DNA of 64,000 bases from NCBI GenBank assembly GCA_012932295.1, contig JAAONU010000019.1:29551913-29615912 (forward strand), written 5' to 3'. Position 1 is the first letter of the stretch; every line of letters starts with the position of its first letter. This document shows, in pieces, positions 56,300-64,000 of this stretch. Source of the DNA: Cyclina sinensis (taxonomy: Eukaryota; Mollusca; Bivalvia; Venerida; Veneridae). The notes under the pieces were generated by a model that made no database searches, had not been told where the DNA came from, and saw only the letters and a program-made list of their open reading frames with translations. A program made the translations under genes and the position numbers.

Positions 56300-58460
56300 A
56301 CTGCACTTATCTATATAAACAGTTATGGATGGATAAAGCCTGTATTAGCGTTAAAATCTGCTTAAATAATTGTTTGTTTTATCATACAGATATAATTATA
56401 AAGTGAAATTTATGTTATGTTTGTGAAGATTTTAGTCTTCGATTAAAATGCCTCCAGTATGCTCAATCTTTTTTCGACATTGTCATCAGTTTATGTTAGT
56501 TTTGTGAGAAGAGGAATTTCTACACAGTCGAAATTTTTTTTATTAATTAATTAATTCATTATTTTGTTTCTTGCAACTTTTGGCAGCTCCGATTGTTGAC
56601 TGATTTGGTTTACACGGCACTTTCCCTTCTTTAAAGGTAATAGGTAAAATATCGTGAAATATTTATTCACAAAGAAGAGCATGTCAAAGTCTGTTTAATT
56701 GTAATTTAAAATCACAGCACTCGATTTTCTTGTACAAAGTGTCTAAATATGGGTAGGTATAATAACTGTAAATTTCCTGTACAGCGTTACAAAGGATAAC
56801 CTACAACTGAACTTGTTGATATAAACACTACACGTGCTCGTTATCAGTTTGATATTAGAATAGAAAAAAGTTATCAAGGACAAAGATAAAATCTATTATA
56901 AACATTATGATAAAATTTGATGTAAAGTGAGCGTTTTGTTAGAAAATTTCTAAGAACTTAAAAACCTACACATTTTAATAGTACTTTGAAAACTGGTTAT
57001 TACATATTTGTTAGTATCTTAAGTAAAGTGTGTCCAAAATTTTAGAAAAATATGTTCTCGCGGCTAGAAAAGTTCTCAGATGACAAATATTCATTAAATG
57101 AATACCGATCTGATGTTAAATTTCTTTCTCGACATATATTGTCTTTTTCACATACGCGTTTATATTAGAAGTGATAGAATAGGTATTCACAGACATGTTA
57201 CAAGTTAGATTACAATCGAATTTGTGTCTTCTTTATAAACTTTTTATCACATATTCTTCTCTAAAAACAAACACAAGTCACCCATTGATTTTATGGTATC
57301 AGCAAGAGCTACTTTTAATATAAGTTTGATACTGCACGAGTCTGCATATTTCAACAAAATTTGTAGCCATTTTTAAGTAACTTTTGTTAACAGGATTTTT
57401 ACTGCCCTTTGTCCTATGACTCCCACAAAAAGTGTCATGACCCACGACTAATCAAAACAAAAATTGATGGATTGCTGTAACAGAGCGCGTTTTGATTAAG
57501 CACGTGCATTTGCACCATTTTGTTGTGCATTCTGTGACTGCTCTGTGATCAAACATTTTACTGTATATATTTAAACAGATAAAAATTTACTGCATTTTTT
57601 TTTTAGTTTTGGGAGTTTAATGATGAAAAGAAAACAATATTATGAATCTTGCCAATACTGCATTACTTGGATTTTACTCTTAATTCCTAACACAAGTTTA
57701 GGACGCAGTTTAAATCTAATTTATTTTTACACTGATTGGGAAACAATTTCGTGCGTCCTATATTAATCCCTCACAATAGCTACTTTCTGAAAGTGTGGGA
57801 TTCGAAAAGTCACGAGAACCACAGGACTACGTACTGCTCTTTCGCGCGAGTATGTGATGAGTAAATATCTAATACATATGATTCGCCCGTGTTACAGTAC
57901 CGATGTAAAGCTCCAAAATGTCACCGCATTTTTTTTAGAGAGAACAGCTGACATCATGGCATTATTAATTTGCTTACGAAATGTATAAATAGGTGTCGTC
58001 ATGAAGTAATCTTGGCTGCCAAAGAGGATTTTTCTAAGTTTTGTAGAAATAAGAACATGTATTCTAATGACCTTTTGCTTAGCGAAATCAAGGTCACATT
58101 AAAACATATTCCACAAATAAGTTTGAAATAAAGCATAAACTTGAATACGTATTAAGAATTAGAACGGTCTTACTTCTATGAGTAAAGAGATATAAAACCT
58201 TCATAACTTCTATACACTGGAAAATAAAATAGTCAGTACCAAAGATAAGATTTCACGACTTAAATTGATAAGGATATTAATAACGTTCTTTGACTCTTGT
58301 AGACTAACCTACTTTCTTGCATTCTTATTTATGCCTCTTAAAACTCACAATCTGGTAACACTATATATACAAGTCTATGCCACTTATTTGCAAACAAGTA
58401 CTTGATAAATGTAATCTGCTGGATCCCTTTGACTGGTGATTATATCTGCACGCGGACTGA
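56300..58460. other. Non-coding upstream region of the SLC5 gene
   Basis: AT-rich, with no exon or repeat recognised. The promoter and any 5' UTR exon of the plus-strand SLC5 gene should be here, but no diagnostic element can be picked out. Confidence 0.4.
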
Positions 58461-58461
58461 A

Positions 58462-61400
58462 ATGGAAACCAGACGAATTACCCATTGGGGTGACATCACC
58501 GTTGTCATTGTTTACTTCGTTCTCGTGTTACTGGTTGGACTATGGGTGAGTTCTGTTCGCTTCTTTCAAATTCAAGTTTTAAACGATACTTGTGATTCTT
58601 ATGGACTTGTCCCCCAAATTTATTTTTCTAATTTTCTTTCCGAAAAGAATATTTTTAAAGGAAGTATAAAGTAAAATATAAGAATAAGAAATAAATCCGA
58701 TCTTTTTCAAAAACGGAATCTTGTTCTCCCATCCCGATATTAACTACGAAGATTTACATCTTTTATGTCTATATGTCACATTTTAAATGTCCCAAAAGGA
58801 AAAGTAGAAAAGTCAAAGTTTGTTTGAAAAAAGTCTGATCACCGTCACGCAAATTTCTGCTTTTCTGTTACATTTTTGTAAATAAAGACTAATTTCTATT
58901 TTTTTCGACGTGTTGTGTACTTAAGTAAGAGTAAATAAATCTGTACAGAGAAAAGATACAAGAAACGTAGCTGAGACCCTTAACATGCTACAAATTTTGA
59001 TCTTACGACTTTAAGTGGTCCCACTTCAGCCTTTGTTCCTTTGATATGAAATTGATCATGAGGTCTACGTGAAAATACAATTCGTATCCCAAAATATTCG
59101 TGGTTTCTTTTTAAAATAAAGAAGCAAAATACTGTAATCAAACAGATCGTATTATCACCTGGTTGTTTAAGGTATTGAAACAATCGGTCTTGTTTTTCAG
59201 ACTTTGTTTCGACCAAACCGTAACACTGTGAGAAGTTATTTTCTAGCCGGTCGCTCAATGTCTTGGATACCAGTATGCTATCTTTTCTTTTATTTCTATG
59301 ACATGCCTTAGTTTTTGCACATTACTATTTAGGTTTCTTTAAGGCTTCTTTTGAGCTGTTTTCTGTTTCAAGCTTGATACAAAGTGGTGGAATAGTACAA
59401 GTGGTGCAGTGGTAATGCACATCGCTTGTAATCAAGGGGTCGCCAGTTAAAGTACAGTGGTAATTTACGTCATTTGTAATCCAGGGGTCGCCAGTTCGTT
59501 CTCCTGCTGTTCTTCTTCTGTCCCTCTAATGAGAAGATTAACCGAGGTCCCTTGTATCAGTTCTATACACTAAAAGTATAAAACAACCGAACCAGACGTG
59601 TCTCTGGGACGCGTTTGTCTTTACTTTGCACTAGGCACCACAACCCTAATGTACAGAATTCTTCAGGGTTGCATCAGCCACATAAGCAACCGGAACCAAC
59701 GGTAAATAAGCTCAGATAGATAAACAGAAACTTGATCCATGTCAAGTCATCTAACCTCCCAATGCTTTACTGACTGAAGCAGTTTAGCTGAAAACATAAT
59801 GATTGTTAGACATCAGCGATTTATAATTGGAATTTAGATTTTTTGGACAATGTGTATGCAGTCTTCAGATTTAATCTTAAGTTGAATGCATTGAGTTTGA
59901 CCTAGTTATACATACATTGCATTACTAAGATATTTTAAAAATCTTTTGTATTTGGTATCATTTTTCTATTATACACATTTCCACTAGTACTTCCAAATTC
60001 CAAACCACCGGCAAAAAAACAGAAAAAGAAAGGAAAAGAAATATATACAGGACCTACTGTCTTTCAGGTTGGAGCTTCTTTGTTTTCAAGTAACATTGGA
60101 AGTGAACATTTTGTTGGTCTCGCCGGTACAGGAGCTGCTAGTGGATTTTCAATCGTTTTATACGAATGGCTGGTAAATTTGTATCTTTTTTTAGATAAGG
60201 CCAAAACAAAATAATATTGTGGTTTCGGTAACCCGACCGACCCTATCATTTTGGCCCCGACCCTAAATTATTTTATGGCATTTCCTGCATCGTCGGCCGA
60301 GTCGACTATTTTCCCGTGTACGGTACGGAACGGTGCCATATCAGCATAAAGTAATTTCACGAATGTATAGTTCTTACGATCGTCGCTAGCAAAACAATTT
60401 TCGAGGAAAAAAACATGGAAATGTTCGACAGTGACTGTTCTGGCAATTACATTTGTCAAGTGTTGGCACATGGGCAGAAAGAACGTGATGAAAACTGTGC
60501 CGCATCATCGCCTTATCAGCGAGGTGTTTTCTGAGGTGCATGACTACCTAAGACAAGTCGCCCTTATGGCAAACAGTAATGAGTAAAATACTGTACCAAC
60601 ACTTAAAAAATTAATCCATTTAAAACGCCCAAAACTCCCTGACTTTGCCTTTATGAAGCATCAAAGCGATATCAACTTCGCCGAAAACGTTTCATCTGCC
60701 GACGACAATAACTTGCTAAGCTCCGGTTATGGGCGGAGCTTATACTCGGAAACGGCATCAATACATACTACCTTCGAAGCATTGGCCAATCAGAGAGCAG
60801 TTAACTACTTTCATTTATTTAATCCTGTGTATTGACACTCGATACGCAATTAACACAGTTAGCCCTCAACAGGTGTTGAATTGGGTCAATAATGTAATTT
60901 GATGTACACCGAGTAAAAACCTGTTGTGTACAACGGACTCTACAAATCTTAAAAGTCAAGCAAACTATGTCTTAACAAATTAATTGAATGTTTAATTTTA
61001 AAGGCAAAGGGTTAAACATCAATGCTTTACCACTGTGATTCTAGCCTTTGAAACAGTGTAAGAAAATGGCAAAAATACTTTTTTGGTATTTTTGTTTTAA
61101 TTCTCGGATTTATTTGTAGAATTTTATTTTATAAGAAAAACTCCAGTAGATTTAAGACAAGCTTAACAAATTGAAGGAAACCAATTCCAGCAAACATTTA
61201 GTTCATTAAACATGAAGCAGCGAATAAAAATCTCGGATAAATTCTGTCTGTCATATATTTCCGCGACCCCGACGTATTTTAGTATTTGTAGAAAACAGTG
61301 TCTTGGAGACTCTTTATATGGCAAATTCACAACATTCAATTGATTGATTAAGATAAATGGTATTGATTTGATTATAAGTTCCTGTTTTTCATTTAAAAAG

Positions 61401-63520
61401 TTCTTTTTCTCTGAGACTTGAATAGTTCTGTTGTGGTTAGAAAGCAACAGTTAAAATGAATCAACATAATTTACATCTGAAAATTGTAAATTTTTCAAAC
61501 TGTTTGTAATTTTGTTCAAAAAAAAATTCTGGTTAAACTGGAAACACATCCCAGACTTTTCACAAAAAAGCTACTGAATTTTGATGCCACAGATACATAA
61601 GTTTTTAATAGTTTACTGTTAGTTGAATAAAAATCACTCCACATATTTGCTGTCTGTCATTGTCATTCACAAATGGAACTGGCACTGCCAGCGCTAACTT
61701 CTCCCAGGAGTCTTCTGACTTCTCCCAAATCTTGCCTTAGGGAGAAGTCACTTCTACCAAAATTTTGACCCTAGCGAAAGCCCTGCATTTTTATCTGAAT
61801 ATCTGGAACTGCTTAGTTGCTTTTTTTTCATAGTGAGATTAAAATCATTCATTTGTGACTGTCTTTTTATTCCAGCGAACATGTTTAATACTGTCAGGTT
61901 TTTCTGTGTTCTGGTGTAACAATTAATATAATGTATGTGAGTGGTATCCTATTCATCTATTCATATTTAATAGATGACCAGTTTTAGCCGAAAAAAAATA
62001 TTTTTAAAAAATAAAATATTTTTCCCACCTACCTACCCTATTTTCTTTCAGCATGTTACCAGAACCACATTATTTTTTTTTTGGCCTAAGTAATACTTAT
62101 TAGCATTTGTACTTTTTAAAAAATAAGCGTGGTCTTAAAAAAGTACTATCCATCACATCTAGTTGATGTTATATTTGTTTGTTTATCTTTTAAGGAATTG
62201 ACTATTCTGTTTGACCTGCATTTATTGAATTTCTCTGAAACTGACACATTATTTTACACTTGTTTAAAATATTCTAGTGTTGTTGAACTAAGATAGGCTG
62301 TAGTTATCGTCCAATTCATGGATCCACAGCATGACTCTTAAAACTTCTAGCAATAGATTTTACCCACAAAGATTACCATATGCTCCTTTGTTGGTGAAAA
62401 TGTAACTGAACTTTTTTGTTAAATCATGTAAATGTGAGGGGTTAGGGATCCATCAATGATTTTGCTAAGAATGAAAACCTGATAAAAACAAAATCGACAT
62501 GCCCAGTATATTGACTGTACGGTCTGTTTCATACCTCTTATATCTAACATTTATTAAACACTACAGGTTGGATTGCACCCGGACCGATTAATCATGCCGG
62601 TTTGATGATGCTTGATCATGATTTAATCGCGAACAATCTTAATAAATAAAAAATAACTTAGAACAAGTATTAAGCATGTTAAACTTTGTGTCTGTTCGAC
62701 TATTGATGCTTGAAAGTTTGATATCGGGTTTTCAAAGAACATTATAAACTGTTTAGAAGAATGTAGCAAATGCTCAGTCAACGCAAACATTTGATATTTC
62801 AGATGAAAAAATGATTGTTATGCGGTCTCTACGTTAAAGACAATTTCCCAGTTATTTTCTGATGAGCTCAAAATAAGAAATTCCGGTACTCTGTTTCTTT
62901 TCATAGAAAAAGATCTGCTTACTGCTTATTGCAATTTGAACGACCTGAAAATTGGACAATTTTAGTCGCTTTATCAAGTCATGGTACCTTTAATAATGAT
63001 CCTTCGACAAAATGGTTATCAGCACACCACTATTTAACACTGTTTTATATGTTGTCAGGCTATGCCTTTGTTGATCGTTCTGGCCTGGATCTTTGTACCT
63101 GTCTATGTTGCCGCTGGTGTAAGTACACTAGAAACAACTTAACATGATTTCTTTCTGTACCAAAACATATATTTATTATCAGTAATATCAGAGTCATGAC
63201 AATTAATGAGTCTTTCTGAAAAAATTATTGTTACATATTTCTTTATGACATATATACGACAAATAAGTTTCTACTCTCATCTAATATAAGTACATTTGTA
63301 CTTGTAAAATTATTTCAGAATATTCACAAATAAAAACAAATGATACACAAATTGACAAGATAATGAAAACGACAAATTACCTGATGACTGTTTTGCATTC
63401 ATTACTCTGTTACAGGTGTATACAATGCCAGAATATATGACAAAGAGGTTTGGAGGACAGAGAATTCGCATTTACCTTAGCGTTCTCGCAGTAATTCTGT
63501 ACATCGTAACAAAACTTGCG
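58462..63520 (+). CDS. SLC5-family sodium/solute cotransporter, first five coding exons (continues beyond the window)
   Basis: Exons: 58462-58545, 59201-59272, 60068-60172, 63059-63118 and 63416-63520. All begin and end in phase 0 with GT-AG introns and give 142 residues so far. Residues 10-28 form TM0 or TM1 ('[18 protein letters not shown]'). Next come '[17 protein letters not shown]' and the family signature '[20 protein letters not shown]' (53-72), which lines the sodium and sugar path. Then '[20 protein letters not shown]', '[20 protein letters not shown]' and the start of TM3. This order matches SGLT-type members (SLC5A1/2/4/9/10/11). The substrate (sugar, inositol or other) cannot be told from this part. 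The ATG at 58462 is the first in-frame one; an earlier open stretch lacks ATG. The remaining exons lie to the right. Confidence 0.93.
59396..59665 (+). mobile_element. tRNA-derived SINE with duplicated head, in SLC5 intron 2
   Basis: Two tRNA-like heads stand in tandem. The first ('GTGGTGCAGTGGTAATGCAC ... GGGGTCGCCAGTT') has lost its B box. The second ('ACAGTGGTAATTTACGTC ... GGGGTCGCCAGTTCGTTCTCC') keeps GTTCGTTCTC. The body has 'GAGAAGATTAACCGAGGTCC', the same central block as the SINE at 45303-45485. Confidence 0.7.
60198..62087. mobile_element. Inverted-repeat element of about 1.9 kb in SLC5 intron 3
   Basis: The left end AAGGCCAAAACAAAATAATATTGTGGTTTCGGTAAC is inverted at the right end (GTTACCAGAACCACATTATT then a T run and GGCCT). 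Inside there is a GC-richer block 60230-60560 with short frames of no recognised family, a CCAAT-containing palindrome ATTGGCCAAT near 60781, and a stretch at 61680-61790 related to 28026-28120. No target duplication is evident, and no transposase is visible. Confidence 0.55.
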
Positions 63521-64000
63521 GTAAGGTCCCGTGACAGTATGCAAAACCGATTTCGTGTATACAATATGTAACAACAAGTGTTTTTTAGTCAATAACTTTT
63601 GGTTTGCACTTCCATTGACATGTACGCGTTGCTAAAAAATCTTTAAAATCAGGATTTGAGAATCTGAGTCGTCTTAACGAAAAAAAGGGAATGGTAAGCC
63701 TCGACGATTTGTTACGAATAACCTCCTGTGTCCTACGAATGAATAATGAGATGGGCAATGTAATATACAAAATGATTTTGTGTAACCACCGGGTAAATGC
63801 TGACTGTGTTCGTCCAATGGGACAAACTTGGTCCCGCTAACCGCAGTCGAGTTGCATTTACCGAGAATAGAATGTAGTCTGACTGGAACCGACAGATAGA
63901 GATAACATTTTCTTGCTGTCTTTAAGACAATGGACACCTTTTCTAAATTTTATTGCCCAGTCTGTACAAACCGGTGCAATTTTTTGTCTTTAAAAAGTCG
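63521..64000. other. SLC5 intron 5 (partial), nothing recognised
   Basis: It begins with the GTAAGG donor after exon 5. I see no further SLC5 exon before the window ends. Confidence 0.5.

Overview
The window is AT-rich, intron-rich eukaryotic DNA. The closest match I recognise is a bivalve mollusc. The reasons are dispersed repeats with GTCCGTCC-type runs and 145-170 bp internal monomers (like the bivalve 'pearl'/Helitron-derived elements), metazoan tRNA-derived SINEs, animal-type proteins (RNF185, a CYP2-clan P450, an SLC5 transporter) and very little coding sequence. The species call is inference.

Layout. (1) 3872-10703, minus strand: a complete five-exon RNF185-type membrane RING E3 ligase gene of 182 aa; its 4-kb intron 1 holds a 1.86-kb foldback transposon. 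(2) 10948-18200: transposon territory. It holds a 515-bp foldback element just upstream of RNF185, a decayed RT plus restriction-like-endonuclease retroelement, a 5'-truncated CR1/Jockey-like element with a TTATC tail, and a foldback element with a 9-bp target duplication and a second element nested inside. (3) 18215-18795: an RT fossil on the minus strand. (4) 20717-23209, minus strand: an intact 830-codon DDE-transposase-like gene, surrounded from 20330 to 24536 by about a dozen copies of the 13-mer GTAACGGAAATTT in both orientations. (5) 25292-33865, plus strand: a complete six-exon P450 gene of 515 aa with intact ExxR and heme-Cys motifs but substituted C-helix and I-helix signatures. (6) 29.6-53 kb: dense dispersed elements with internal tandem monomers, including nested insertions that reveal element ends, a hAT-like MITE, SINEs, an RT scrap and an endonuclease-domain fossil. 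(7) 54916-55838: a long-TIR element with an 8-bp target duplication. (8) 58462 to beyond the right edge, plus strand: the first five coding exons of an SLC5 sodium/solute cotransporter, with a 1.9-kb inverted-repeat element in intron 3.

The three host genes look functionally unrelated: an ER/mitochondrial ubiquitin ligase, a microsomal oxidoreductase-fold enzyme and a plasma-membrane transporter. The unifying theme is mobile DNA. The most promising leads are the intact transposase with its 13-mer sites, the foldback elements with palindrome-built ends and 9-bp duplications (one carrying a hydrolase-like ORF), and the P450 that lacks the usual oxygen-activation residues. All gene models come from reading splice sites and family motifs by eye; no alignment or search was run.
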